Part shown: positions 1 to 11,764 of the stretch, in pieces
Layout of the letters: every line of letters starts with the position of its first letter
Numbering within the stretch: the first letter of the stretch is position 1
Source of the DNA: Costus lasius
Taxonomy: Eukaryota > Streptophyta > Magnoliopsida > Zingiberales > Costaceae
Assembly: GCA_027563935.2 (NCBI GenBank)
Contig: CM050454.1
Location: 52,356,596-52,420,595 of the forward strand
Direction: 5' to 3'
DNA length: 64,000 nt
Notes under the pieces: model-generated
The model's input: the letters and a program-made list of their open reading frames with translations, nothing else
Told to the model about the DNA's origin: nothing
The model's database searches: none
Position numbers and translations under genes: made by a program

Positions 1-3000
1 TGTTCAGCACCTAGTTGCCGCCCAACACCTCCAGGTCCTCTGATAACTATAGGGATCTTGAATTGGCCACCGGAGGTATAATGAAGCATACCACAGTTGT
101 TTGATATCTGGTTGAAAGCCAGTAGAAGAAAACCCATATTCATTCCTTCAACAACAGGTCTTAAGCCTGTCATCGCAGCCCCAATGCCCATGCCTGTGAA
201 GGAGTTCTCAGCAATTGGGGTATCAAGAACCCTTAGATCTCCAAATTTTTCAGCTAAGCCTCTGGTAACCTTGTATGAGCCACCATAATGACCCACATCT
301 TCTCCCATGACACAAACTCGAGGATCTCTTACCATCTCTTCTTCAAGTCCCTCCCTTAAAGCCTCAAACAACAGTAGTTCATGCCTGAGATTCACAAGAA
401 AAGAGATGTAAAATAGAACCTTGCAGAAAATTAACAGGAAAAGTATACATTCTACCGGAGGAAAAGCAGTGAAGCTTACGATGATAGTCCAATTATATGC
501 ATACACAAAGGTTGTAGAGAAATGTGATCAAGATGATGCATGTGCAGATCCAGCATTAGGAAAAGGTGTAAGGGCATGAGAATAAAATACAAATACAAAA
601 ACCAGCATCAGAAAGTATAAGAAGCAAAATCAAGGAAAAAGCACTGCGGTCAAAAGCACTATGGGAGGTGGACGAGTTCCTTCTTCATGTTTTGACAAGA
701 ATCTACTCAGACCAAATTGCTCATATCAGGGGAAGCATGTTTTACTTTTATTCTAGATTTTATCCATAATTTATCCAGGATAATGCCCAATTCTCATAAG
801 TTATTTTCCCATATTCCAAAAGCCTAGGTTAAAATTATTTGAGGGCCAAAAGCTCGTTAATGGTTCATTGCTGAGAAGTTAACTATGCTTCTTATAATCG
901 TCTCTTTAAATTAACAGGAAAAAAGAAAGTCTAACCTAGACTCTAGCAAGCAAAGAATCTTAAGAAGCAACATGGAAGACAGTATAGATTTATATTGGTT
1001 GAAAATCATGGAAGCAGAAATTTAAGGTGCATGTACCAATGCCATCAGAACATGTCATGCAGCACACACATAAGTGTACCTCAACAAAATTCATGAATCA
1101 ATACTATGATGAGGAAAGGAAACATTAACGTGGATCTTTAGATTTTTCCTCCATGACACTAGCTATGATGCAAACTAAAACTGATGAATCGGAAAAAGAA
1201 TCAGAAAAAAGAATAACACAATGAACCCTAACTCTATAATCAGAAGTTGCAGGTCCATAAAGAATACACATTCACTCTCTCACTAAAATGCAGTTTCTAG
1301 CATCTAGACCAAGATATAATAAGCCAGTTATTGGCATTCTGCATTCATTTCGACCAAAATTGACAGATCCCCTTATGTTTAACTTGGATAAATTAAATCA
1401 GTTGAAACAAGAAGTGTGGATATAAGACCTCAATCTGACCAATTTGTGATGATCTTGTATCAATTTCCAATAGTTAAAGATATTAAGGATATGGGTTGCA
1501 CAACTAAAGAAAGGCTTTCAGTTCTCCCTTGAGATTGAGCAACACTGTGATAGCACACCATTTTAATTATTTAAATATATTAAGGATATGAGACCTCAAT
1601 CTGACCAATTTGTGATGATCTTGTACCAATTTCCAATATTTAAAGATATTAAGGATATGGGTTGCACAACTAAAGGAAGGCTTTCAGTCCTCTCTTGAGA
1701 TTGAGCAACACTATAACAGCACACCATTTTGATTTAAAGGATGCATCTAATAGTCTTCTGGAAAGACAACGGTGTTTATCATAATGGATTAACATAATCA
1801 TTACCAGTTGTTAAGTTTACCAGTTGTTGGCAAGAGAAAATTAAAAGATTCAGAAAAAGGTTATTGCACATTTCTCATATGAACATTGTTGGGGCAAAAC
1901 ACAGAGAACAGATACATAGTTTAATTGAAGAAAATGTTAGTGATTGATGGGACATCAAGAATGAAGTAAATATAGAATGTATAGATGGAATAATTTTAAG
2001 GACAAAAATTGTGATTAAAAATGAGTAATTTACTCAAAATAAAGACAACAGGAATGAAGACAAGAAAACTGCAACAGAAAGAGGATAGCAGAAATATGAA
2101 AGAAAGCATGTTGTGATCCTAATTCACATGGAGAGCAGCCTATGGAATACTCAAAACAGTTGTTTGTTTTTCGTAATAATTATTGATTTTTTAAAGTAAC
2201 ATATGCTGGAAATATAGAATTATTTTGTTTTCTCTAATATATTTTTTGAGCATACACGACAGTTGGGTATCTTGAGAAATATCATATTATAACAACATTA
2301 AGTTAAATAGGCAACAAAAGCAGAAGCGTGAAGAACACTAAGAGTATGGTTCGTATAGAAATGATCAAGGAAAGATTCTTTACAAAAGACACCACAGAAA
2401 ATTTTGTCTTTAAAATCAATGGAAAATGGCAATGTGTGTCTCCATAGCCACAGCATATAAGTTCTGAGATCAATTAATTTCCAAATAAATATAACTGTAG
2501 AAATAGATTGCATCAGTTGATTAGGTTGTGTTACAATCATTTAATAGATGGATATGACATGCAGCTAGAGCACTACTGGACATGGAATTACACGATACCA
2601 TGTCCATTTTGATACATCAACGAATAATCAGTAGCCTCTTATGAAATATTGGGGGCCCAACCTACACCCTATCTTCTGGTAGGTACGAGTTGGCGAATGC
2701 TAAAACTGACCCCAAATCTACAAACAAAACTTACATTGAGCTTGTAGACTTGTACTACCGGGATAGGTATCATGGTATGAATCAGCATAAATATAAATAT
2801 AAGTGTAATAATCATCAACTGCATATAAAGAAACAAATGTATTCACCCACTGCGGTTAAAAGCAATTTGTAAGATGGTGAGTGGCTACGGGAAAAATGAT
2901 ATCTGTAAAGGTGAAGACAAAACATTTGCAATAAGAAGCAGCTTACCCAGGCTTCGAGCCGGTGGAACTCGTAGACGCATCAGCCTTTGTCTATGAGGAA

Positions 3001-3473
3001 AAAAAAAAAAGGAAGAAAACCGTAAGTCAGAAAACAGAATGCCTGTTATGAATTATGATGTAGTAATAAGCAAGGGTGACACAGTACTCAACCGCAACTG
3101 CATTCGTCGTCAGATTCAAACTCCGAGGCCTAGCATTAAAGTTATTGGAGATTCTTCCATCGGATCGAACAACCAAGATGCTAGTTTTCCTTGCTGAAAA
3201 GACAGAAGATGCTTAATAGGATTAACGATTCTGGTTTCAAATTTCAAACTCAAAAAGAAAATCTGAGTAAAATTTGCATTTGCAACTCATCAATCTAGAT
3301 CGCAAAGCTTTCTCTTCACGGGACGGAAAAAGCGCAACGTATCAAGAGGATGGCAGATAAAAAGTCATCAGACCAGGAGCGAATCTTGCGCCGGATTCGA
3401 GGCGAAATCCACGAGGTTGGAACAGAATCGGCGAAGCCGAGAGGAGCGCCGCCATCTGCAGTGCGGCTGCCAT
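1..3473 (-). CDS. Plastidial pyruvate dehydrogenase E1 component, beta subunit (5' part; runs off the left edge)
   Basis: The gene is read on the minus strand as exons 3473-3374, 3193-3093, 2990-2947 and 384 to beyond 1. Lengths 100, 101, 44 and 384+ keep one open frame of about 209 codons. Exon 1 starts [15 protein letters not shown], rich in Ala and Ser like a chloroplast transit peptide; exons 2 and 3 supply the variable linker ending in [15 protein letters not shown]. Exon 4 carries the E1-beta core, with [63 protein letters not shown] and [12 protein letters not shown]. The Glu in MGED (about residue 110) corresponds to the family's thiamine-diphosphate-activating Glu. In the family, E1-beta pairs with E1-alpha to decarboxylate pyruvate and feed acetyl-CoA into plastid fatty-acid synthesis. 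All junctions are GT-AG, but the exon 1 donor (GTCTGA) is weak. The remaining half of the protein lies outside the window. Confidence 0.95.
385..2946 (-). other. Intron 3 of the PDH E1-beta gene (about 2.56 kb)
   Basis: This AT-rich intron lies between the 44-nt exon 3 and the core exon 4. It has a GT donor at 2946-2945 and an AG acceptor at 386-385. I see no coding remnant on either strand; the only structure I recognise is the internal duplication at about 1425-1732. The short open frames here are chance frames. Confidence 0.8.
1425..1732. repeat. Two-copy tandem duplication inside PDH intron 3
   Basis: A segment of about 140 bp beginning with 'gacctcaatctgaccaattt' occurs at 1426 and again at 1592 (offset 166). 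The copies share the same order of words (tgtgatgatcttgta, ttaaggatatgggttgcaca, ttgagattgagcaacact, agcacaccatttt) with scattered substitutions, so this is a fairly old local duplication. Confidence 0.85.
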
Positions 3474-4639
3474 TCGCTAAAGCAGATCAAATCGAGAGAG
3501 AGGGAGAGGATGATTTGATTAGGGCTCGCACTCGCACGCCAGTCGCGGAGCTCGTTGGAGGAGGGTGGAGCAGATGGGAGAGCGTTGGCTTCCGTTAATA
3601 TTATTTGGGGGTGGCGGAAACCCCGATGCGAGACGATCGGCGGGCGTGGGATGTAAGGATTCACTCCAACTCCAACGCAGTCAAGTCCGTCTGTCAATAA
3701 ATCATGACCTTTAGATATTTCACATTACGAAATCGTGTCGGTCCACTAGCGTTGGTGGTCGTTGTAGTTGACGGTTGAGATTCAGAGGATGGGAGAGCAG
3801 GAATCAGCACTTGGGTAGGTGTTGGATTGGATCATATTTTTCATTTTAGTGGCGGAGCGGAGCTTTGCTTCTGGACTTGGTTTCATCGATTGGACTTGGC
3901 TTCAACGGATCCGTCCTTTTGCCCTTGAATTTATAATTCTGCTTCTTATAAAAGCCCACACAATCAACAAGGGCGTTAGGGTTAGTTCCATATAGATGAA
4001 TAGGTTGTTACCAGCCCAAACGGAATTCAATGCAACACTAATGACTAGTTTGACATATCAACAAATACAATCTCAAGAGTTATAATTACGAAGATATTTG
4101 TTTTTATGTTTGAGTGACAATAATAATGGTGGCCTTTTCACTTGTACAGTTTAGTGACTCATTAGGTTGGATAGATGGCAATTGATCATTAATTTCAAGT
4201 CTAGCTAAACCCATTGGTGATATGCTATTAGTATGTGAATTAAACATTTTCATTTATAAAATGGAACAAATGAGATGATTTTTTTTAGAAAGCATTGATG
4301 TATGTTGGGTCATTTTTTGTTATGTAATTAATATGATTTGACTTTTTTTTTTAAATTCACTTTATAAAAATAAGACTTTTTTGTTTAATAAGTTATGGCT
4401 TCCAATGAACACAAGCATTCATTGTTAATTATTCTTGAAAATTAAGATATTTTTTTATTGAGAGATTTATATTATGAAATAAAATAAAAATAAATAAAAT
4501 GGCTGAACAGAATGATTCATTAAATATTAAAACAAAAATGCATTATGAGTTTAGAAAGAAAAATGACAAAAGAAAAAAGTCTTTGTCAACTTGGATGATT
4601 TATATCGGCCAAATACCTAGCCATGTAATGGCTTATTCG
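3474..4639 (-). other. 5' leader and upstream region of PDH E1-beta, then AT-rich spacer
   Basis: Positions 3474 to about 3620 are GC-richer and presumably hold the 5' UTR and core promoter of the minus-strand PDH gene; I cannot fix the transcription start. A telobox-like 'gttagggttag' lies at about 3976. From about 4030 to 4640 the DNA is AT-rich with homopolymer T runs and no recognisable gene. An open plus-strand frame at 3350-3598 is only the complement of exon 1. Confidence 0.5.
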
Positions 4640-5250
4640 ATATTTTGGATTTAAGTGATATCCAGTCTCAATGACTTATTGGATGTTTGTGAATTATCCA
4701 GCTTCAACGGCTTATTGGATGCTCAATTTGAGAGATACCCGGCCTCAACGGCTTATTGGGTAAAGATATCCAGTCTCAACGACTTGTTGTATATTCAATT
4801 TGAGAAGATACCCGACCTCAACGGCTTGTTGGGTAAAGTTATCTAGCCTTGATGGCTTGTTAGATATTCAATTTGAAAGATACCCAGCCTCAATGGTTTA
4901 TTGGGTAAAGATATCTGACCTTGATGACTTGTTGGATATTCAACTTAAGAAATTACCCAGTCTCAATGGCTTGTTGGGTAAAGCTATCTGGCTTTGACGA
5001 CTTATTGGATAATCAATTTGAAAGATACCCGGCCTCAATAGCTTATTGGGTAAAGATATCTGGACTTGACGGCTTATTGAACATTCAACTTATAACCGGC
5101 CTTAACAGCTTATTGGGTAGAGATATCTAGTGACTTTTGAGCATTTAAGTTTGACGTGTATTCGGCTTTGATGGCTTATTGGGTATTTGAATTTTAAAAT
5201 ATCTCCGGCCATGATGGCTTGTTGGATATTTCAACTTTATCAAACACAAC
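4640..5250. repeat. 73-bp minisatellite, about 7-8 degenerate units
   Basis: The core 'tacccggcctcaacggcttattgggtaaa' (given here in parts: tacccggcctcaacgg, cttattgggtaaa) alternates with 'gatatccagtctcaacgact'. The CCC of the core falls at 4738, 4811, 4883, 4956 and 5028, so the period is 72-73 bp. More diverged units follow near 5095, 5160 and 5210, and one outlier lies at 5343-5385. Each unit is made of two similar halves (about 31 and 42 bp), both ending 'cttattgg'. Because the unit is about 73 bp, frames stay open for only short stretches. The encoded FNGLLD/YWVKIS-like strings are by-products of the repeat, not a gene. Confidence 0.85.
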
Positions 5251-5394
5251 ATCATACTGAGGAGTTACGCCCCGACAGTAAACGTCAACGTACGCACCTC
5301 CCAAACAATGCTTCATTGTAAAAATTAAGATTTTTAAAAATTCTTTATTTGGCCTCAATGGCTTATTGGATATTTTAATTTTAATGAGCTCAGA

Positions 5395-6145
5395 TTATCT
5401 TCAATCGTCGAATATTTAATCTTTTCATGACCGCTGATTTAATTCATAAATCTACTTCAATTCAACATTCAAATCTAAAATCTGATATCATATTCGGAAA
5501 GATCAGGTTTGATATAGTAGGGATGATCACCTTGATCATTTTAAAGGTCAACCGATTGACTTAGATATGCTTAAATCAATTTCAGCCATTGATTTCATAT
5601 TTAAATTAACTCATCATGACTATTTATTTAGATTTGTAGATCTGCTTCAATCCAAGTCTCAGATCAAAGATCTCAAATCATATTTGAAAAGATCAAATTC
5701 GATTTGATAGGAATCAACTCCTTGATCGTGTCAAACGTCAACCGATTGACCTAGATATGCTCAAATCAATTTCAGCCGTTGATTTAGATTTAAATCCGAT
5801 TTATCATGACCGTTCATATAAATTCACCGATTTGTATCAATCCAAGTCTCGGTTTGAAGATCCGATGTCATATTTAAAAAGATCAAGTTCGATTTGATAG
5901 GGATCAACCCCTTGATTATGTCAAAGGTCAACCGATTGACCTAGATATGCTCAGATCAATTTCAACCATTGATTTAGATTTAGAGCTGATTCATCATGAC
6001 CGTTCATTTAAATTTGCAGATCGGTATCAATTCGAGTCCGTATCGAAGATCTGATATCATATTTGGTAAGATCATATTCGATATAGTAGGGATCGACACC
6101 TTGATCATGTTAAAAAGTCAACCGAGATATGCTCCGATCGTTCTC
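5395..6145. repeat. 190-bp tandem repeat, about four units
   Basis: The word 'gtcaaccgattgac' recurs at 5547, 5737 and 5927, and in a shortened form at 6117, giving an exact 190-bp period. Each unit also carries 'gatatagtagggatcaa', 'tagatatgctcaaatcaa', 'gccgttgattta' and 'catcatgaccgttcattta'. Copies differ by many substitutions. The unit length is within the usual range of plant satellite monomers, but four copies beside other arrays look more like a transposon leader or LTR expansion. Confidence 0.85.
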
Positions 6146-6159
6146 AGTCGCTCATTCAT

Positions 6160-6790
6160 TTGATATTCAGATCTGAACCATTGATTTGAAGTGAATGAAT
6201 CATAGCCGTTGGTTTCAAATTATTTGATCAAATTGATCTGAGCCATCTAATTAAGCTTGAAATGATCTGGAGCGTCAGATTTATTTCAAGTTTGAACCGT
6301 CGATTTAAAAAGGACGAATTACAGTTGTTTGATTTAAATTATTTTGATCAAATTGATTTGATCCATCCGATTTAGCGTGAAGTAATCTGGAGCATTAATT
6401 TTGATAAAGATTTGGATCGTCAATTTAATTTGAATGGATCTGGACCGTCCGATGTTTGTTTGAAGTAATTTGGGACGTTATAGTGCATAAAGATCGAGAC
6501 CGTTGGATTTGAACAAAATGAATCATAGCCGTCTGATTCAATTTATTATTTCAGATTGATCTCAGCCCTCTGATTAAGTGTGATGTAATCTGAACCGTTG
6601 ATTTTCATTTAGATCTCGACCGTTGATTTTTTTGTGGACGTATCTTAGCCGTCTGATTTGATTTATCATTCCAGAGTGGTCTAAGCCGTCCGATTAAGTA
6701 TGATGTAATCTAAACCGTTGATTTACTTTTAGATCTTGACCATTGATTTTTTTTGTGGACGTATCTCAGCCGTCCATCTTTTCTTTCATC
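6160..6790. repeat. Degenerate array of about 121 bp period with 'gaccgttgattt / agccgtccgatt' motifs
   Basis: The words 'catagccgttgg', 'acagttgtttg', 'tggaccgtccg', 'catagccgtctg', 'cttagccgtctg' and 'ctcagccgtcca' recur near 6201, 6321, 6441, 6523, 6643 and 6765. Most spacings are close to 121 bp; one is shortened to about 82. Within units, short GCCGT/CCGTTGATTT words repeat at smaller spacing. The array abuts the 190-bp array with related vocabulary, suggesting a common origin. Confidence 0.7.
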
Positions 6791-7274
6791 CCTCTCGATG
6801 ACGCCAGTAGTGGACGAAACTAGGGTTCGTCACCGCCAGTTGCTCATTGATCCTCTGCCCAATCGGCTCCAGCTATAGCTTCTCTGTGTTGAGGGTGACA
6901 TGTGGCAGGAGTTTGACGTCATGCGGTGGAGTATCAGTGGTGAATCAGAGCTTTGATCAAAATAGGGGTTGCCGATGTTAATTCATTCAATTCCGATGAT
7001 CCGGTGATCAGATGGACGGATCCTCTCAGCTGTAGATTCGCGACATGAGGAGAGCATACAGTCATAATTTGAGCACAATCCGACGGTCGGATGCGGAATT
7101 CTTGTGGTAGGGGCGTCGGCGGAAGAATAGAGCTTCATTGTTGACGGCTTCATACGCGGGCGTCTGTCTTCGACGTTGCAAGTGACGGTCATAGAATTTT
7201 TTTTTTCTCGTCCAGATAAGACAAGCAAGCAAGATGTGCAATCTTACATGGTCTTCATAATCAGAACAACAGCA
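6791..7274. other. GC-richer spacer without a recognisable gene
   Basis: This segment joins the satellite-like arrays to the left LTR of the TR-GAG element. It is GC-richer than its surroundings (for example 'acgccagtagtggacgaaac' and 'gacgcccgcgtatgaagccg' on the minus strand). It may be the tail of an older transposon, but I recognise no domain, TIR or LTR terminus. Frames at 6983-7295 are short and unsupported. Confidence 0.4.
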
Positions 7275-8192
7275 TGTTGTAGTCCGCAAGTGCACAGATA
7301 CTCAAAGTAATAAAGAAAGATATCGAACCACATAGACCTTATTGTTAAGTACCAAATAGTTATATTCTTACTGGCTAAGCAATCAATTATAATGCAAATA
7401 AATGATAGGAAGAGTATAAAGATAGAGAGAGAAACTAGCACTAGGGTTTCATCCACCTTAATTTCATGTCTAGATATGAATAAAAGGTCATCAGTCTAAT
7501 TTTATCATGATAAAGATCTAATTTACTTCATAAAGGGATTGTCTCACCTTCATGCAGACATCCATGCAGGGATTGTCTCGCTTTCGCGCAAGATCTATCC
7601 CAACACTGAAAATAAGTAAATCATCAAACAAAGAACTCAAGGATCACTTTCGTGCATCCGAATTCTAAGTTGATTATCTCAAGTGGAATCTCAAGGATCA
7701 CTTTCATGCATTCGAGTCTCAACACAGGTTCTACTTATGGTTTTCCAACGTTCCAATCCTTGCTTTCGCACAAGATCTTCCCGTTTGACAAAATAACTCA
7801 ATCATAGATTCTTTTTATTAAACATGGCAATTATTATTCTAAAATCAGGAAATAAGAACTAACCTAATTTCTTACAGTGAGTTCCTATTATTCAATTTTA
7901 GGGTTCCAAGTTCTCAAGCAAGTCACTTTTCAGTCTATTGCGAAAACTCTAGAATCATACATGATAATAAGAAAATTATAGAGAATCATAGAGCAATCTA
8001 TCACATAAGTAGAATCATCATAATAAAACTATTCCGACGAAAAAAAAGTAATCTAGTTATTAAGAAAATCAAAGGGTATTACTCCCCCATGTCCCATAAA
8101 AGTTTAAGCTAGCATAGTGAAGGAGTTACAATAATCCATGGTTTTAAAAAATCAAAAATCAAAGAGAAAATAGAGTTTAAGAAAACACGCCA

Positions 8193-8216
8193 CGGCTGTA
8201 ATATAAATTACAGCCG
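8193..8216. repeat. Perfect 10-bp inverted repeat in the TR-GAG LTR
   Basis: The arms CGGCTGTAAT and ATTACAGCCG are separated by ATAA. The same structure is kept exactly in the other LTR at 16126-16149. It lies shortly before the palindrome array, in the same LTR. Confidence 0.9.
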
Positions 8217-8589
8217 TAATTTGCATAAGGGGGCGCTGTGAACAGTGTCGGCGCCTCCTCTTTCGTTGATTTCTTCTCCAATTGATCTTCTTTCGCTCTG
8301 AAACTTCTGGAGTGAGTTATCCTCCTCCAGGCATAGCTTCCCCTCAAATTTCACAACCGAAGATGCACTGTGTGCTTCACGGCGGTGAAACCCTTGGTGG
8401 CGGCGTGGAACTCAATTTCTCTCCTATGGTGGATGAAAATTAGGGCTTTCGCCCTTGGCGTGTTCTCCTCCTCCGAGGCTCCCTTTCTTCTTCTCACGGC
8501 TTCGAATTTAAAGGCCTGGATCATCTGCAATCATCTTCGTAAAAATCGGGCTTCAAAGTTGACCGTGGAAGTCATGTTCAAAAATAGAA

Positions 8590-8960
8590 TTACGGCCGTG
8601 TTTTATGTTACGGCACTGCCGTAATTTCAGTCGCATTCTCTGATCCAAAATCTCTAGCAATTACGACACCGTAATATAAGTTACGGCAGTGCCGTAAAAT
8701 CGTCTGAATTCTCTAGTCGGAATTGTCTGGAAATTACGGCTCGTGTAAATTCTTACGGTAGTGCCGTAAAATCAGCAAATATCTCTGGTCTGAAGGCGCT
8801 CTAAATTGTGGTACCGTGTAAAGTCTTACGGCAGTGCATTAATTTGCATAAAACTTTCTGGTCGGAAATTTCCCAAATTACGGCAGTGCTCTGATATTAC
8901 GATAGCATGTGAAATTACGATACCGTAATATAGATTACGACCCTACCGTAATTTGGTTTG
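8590..8960. repeat. Array of TTACGGCAnTGCCGTAA palindromes, left LTR
   Basis: Near-perfect 17-bp palindromes occur at 8608-8624 (centre C) and 8681-8697 (centre G). Progressively diverged versions follow with a period of roughly 80-90 bp, separated by 'tctctggtctgaa'-like spacers. Half-sites such as 'attacggc' and 'accgtaat' continue to about 8955. The array is not coding. Confidence 0.85.
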
Positions 8961-9208
8961 TTGCTCTGATTTACGTGAAATTTGGCATGTAATCTCCTCT
9001 TGATGATGGTAATTCTTCTATGTATTTGATTTTGCTCGAAAATGCCTAAAAATAGTGTCTTTTTACCTGAAAATCATCAAAAACCAACATAGAAGTAGAT
9101 TTTACAATATTTGATAAATTTGGCACAAAAATAAGCAAAAGAGCTTTAATTTAGCATAAAAAGATATATAAAATGGCATGAAATTTACTATCAATTTTGG
9201 TGTCATCA

Positions 9209-11764
9209 AACAGCTCAAACTTTGCTTATCCTCAAGCAAATACATAGAATATAGAACATTGCTATGGAAAATATGCCTTTTTATGAAAAGTAAATTTCTA
9301 AAATATAATCACTCAGGAAATATTTTATCAACTTTTTGCACAAAATTTCAGATAAATACATCATCCTCTGAATTTAATTTTTAACATTCACAGCTTTGAT
9401 CAAATAAAACTTCGCAACTCGCATAATAAAAAGAATTCGAGTTTCATGAATTCACCTAATTTTTAGTTTAAATCTATCATACGTTTGTTTATAGGAATAG
9501 GATATCCAAAATCTTTTTCCACACAAAATTTTTCTTTTCTATTTCCATTTTTTTTTGGATGGCATGTACCCACATAGGTACATACTTTTTATTTGAACTT
9601 CAACTCTTATCTTCGGTACCACTGTGAATTTTACTAGGTTAATCAACTAGGTTAATCAATTGACATCCATTCAAAAATTATACTCATATGCTCATTTTAT
9701 TCAAGAAAGATACTTCACTCTTAGATTGCATTCATCAAACAACATACCTACCCAAAATCTTTATGCATCAATCAATGAAGAATTTCAACAAGTGGATATA
9801 TATTGAAGAAATAAATTTAACATAATAAGTATATCTCCATTCATAGGCATGCATGCATGAACATTCATCATCAAAGAAAAATCTACCCATCTTTCATCAC
9901 ATGGATTCAAGCCATCAAAAAATTTTAAGCATAAATAATATTAAAATCAATGTAAAAGGTGTGAAACATCGAACTCAAACAATCATGGTCAGAAGTGTAA
10001 CATGATAGAATCAAGCAAACACATTGAATATAAATCTCAGTGAGCAAATCAAGGATGCAACCATATAAAATAATCATGAATACAAGAGAGTGCAAACAAT
10101 ACTCACAAGACTATATAGCAAGCTCTAACCAAAAATACATAAGGCTTGACCAAAAATAGTGTCGGGACAGATGCTGCTAGGTTCAAAAATGTGCCTTTTG
10201 AAAATTTTACCTGCATAATTTAAGGTACATAAGGCTCAGTTTAAAAATAGTCTCTAAAAATTAATAATGATAAAAAAATAATTTTCCCAAAGAAGAATTA
10301 GAGATATCATCGGTAGTCCAAGAGAGTGCTGGTGGAAAGAGCTGATGCAGCTGAGAAGCAGAGGGTGAACAGAGGCTAGCTAAAAAGCTGCTAGCAATAA
10401 TGATGGTGTCGACAGTAGAGTGAGTAATCTCTAGTGGCCTACTAGAGACTACAGACCTGGAGGTGAGATCGTCAGCTGGTGGGTGTCAGAGATAATGCTA
10501 CATAAATAAAAAAATCAGTCACTAATAACGAGTCTGTTGCATAAATAAATAAATAAATTGAAATAGAGGTAGCAGAAGAAGTAAGAGGCTGCTGTGGTAT
10601 AATCCAGTGTCGATGGCCGGAAACAGTGGTGTCAAAGGCAGATGCAGTGGTGGCTAGAGGTGGAAGACAATTGCTCTTGAGGATTTCTGGATCTGAAGGC
10701 AAAAGAAGCAACAACATGTAGAAAGCAAACAGAGCAGCAACTAAATTTTTTTTTAAGAAAAGTAACCATACCCAAGAATAAAATTTAATGATCAAAAAGA
10801 AAATGAACAGAACTACGTGATAGAATGAAACTTGTTCTTTCCAGATGTATGAAAATTAAAGGATCAAGACTTGTCAGGAATTTAGGGTATCAATAGAAAG
10901 AAGGGTATTCATATTACAAAATGAAAAACTGCACAGAATTTAATCATAATTAAAAAGTTGCTATGTGTTATAAAATTGTCAGAAAATATTTTCATGAAAA
11001 CAACTATTCCTCAAGATAGAATGAAACATGAACTTCATATTCCATGCGAAAAATCAGGGTTTTAAGTCATTAAAACATCTTAAAAACATGCAGCAAAAAC
11101 GCTAATCAGATTAGTCAAAAGAAAACTACTGCAGAAATTAATCAGAATCGAAAAGATGCTATGTGTTTTAGGATGATCCATGGACTTTAAAATTCAGCAA
11201 AAATATTCAAATAATAGACAAAGATGAGTACTTCCATGTGGTGCCAAAGATAAAAAAATTTTGCAACCTAGTTTCTTAAAATCACTGCGAGAAAACACCT
11301 AATCAGATAAGCAAACTACATAGTTGAAATTACGGGCGTGAAATTCCTTACGACAGTGACGTAATATGCACAAAATTCTCAGGTAGAAATATGATAGAAT
11401 TACGGCACCGTAAAAATGGTTATGGCCCTGAAGTAAAATTCAAAAAAAAATTCTGGTAAAAAATGAACCAAAAATACGGGCGAAGTCGAAAACGGTCAGA
11501 AAATACGGTAGTACCGTAAAAGATGAAAAACTGTCGGGTCAAAAATCAGCTGAAATTATGGCACCGCGAAAAGGATTACGGCAGTGTCGTATTTTGCGCA
11601 AAATTTTGATTTTCCCTGCAAAAAGAAAAGAAAAATTAATTCTAAAAATAAACTAAAATAAAAGAAACTAAGCAAAGTATGAGTGCTTGGGTTGCCTCCT
11701 AAGAAGCGCTTATTTTAGGTCTATAGCTTGACCAAAAATCAAATATCATGGTGAAGTAGGTAGA
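9209..11764 (-). other. Non-coding internal region of the TR-GAG element
   Basis: No domain is recognisable on either strand. It contains 'gggttgcctcctaagaagcg' at 11690, a family signature in my recollection. Loosely repeated segments lie near 10925 and 11125 (agaatttaatcataatt, aaaagttgctatgtgtt), and a second palindrome cluster lies at 11330-11610. Related 'aaagagttgctacg' and 'aaaagttgttatgg' segments also occur near 13660 and 14045 inside the nested solo LTR, suggesting the two elements share sequence. Confidence 0.55.
11330..11610. repeat. Third cluster of acggc/gccgt palindromic words, in the element interior
   Basis: Words such as 'attacgggcgtgaaatt', 'attacggcaccgtaaa', 'ggtagtaccgtaaa' and 'ttacggcagtgtcgta' recur at roughly 60-100 bp. 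This matches the LTR arrays in motif and style, although the region is outside the LTRs. Confidence 0.75.

Larger units (their letters stand above)
7275..9208 (-). repeat. Left LTR (3' LTR in element orientation) of the TR-GAG element
   Basis: It starts at 'tgttgtagtccgcaagtgca' (plus-strand reading) and ends at 'ggtgtcatca'. It aligns along its whole length (about 1934 bp) with the right LTR. It contains a perfect 10-bp-stem inverted repeat at 8193-8216 and the palindrome array at about 8590-8960. The frame at 8370-8624 and its twin at 16349-16558 are duplicated because the LTRs are duplicated, not because a gene is conserved. Confidence 0.85.

Noticed and set aside
4655..5130. Repeat protein suggested by three overlapping plus-strand frames
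   Set aside because: The 72-73-bp period shifts frame between units and all frames are short; it is a minisatellite.
4640..6790. CRISPR-like direct repeats
   Set aside because: Units are contiguous tandem repeats without unique spacers, in a plant nuclear context.
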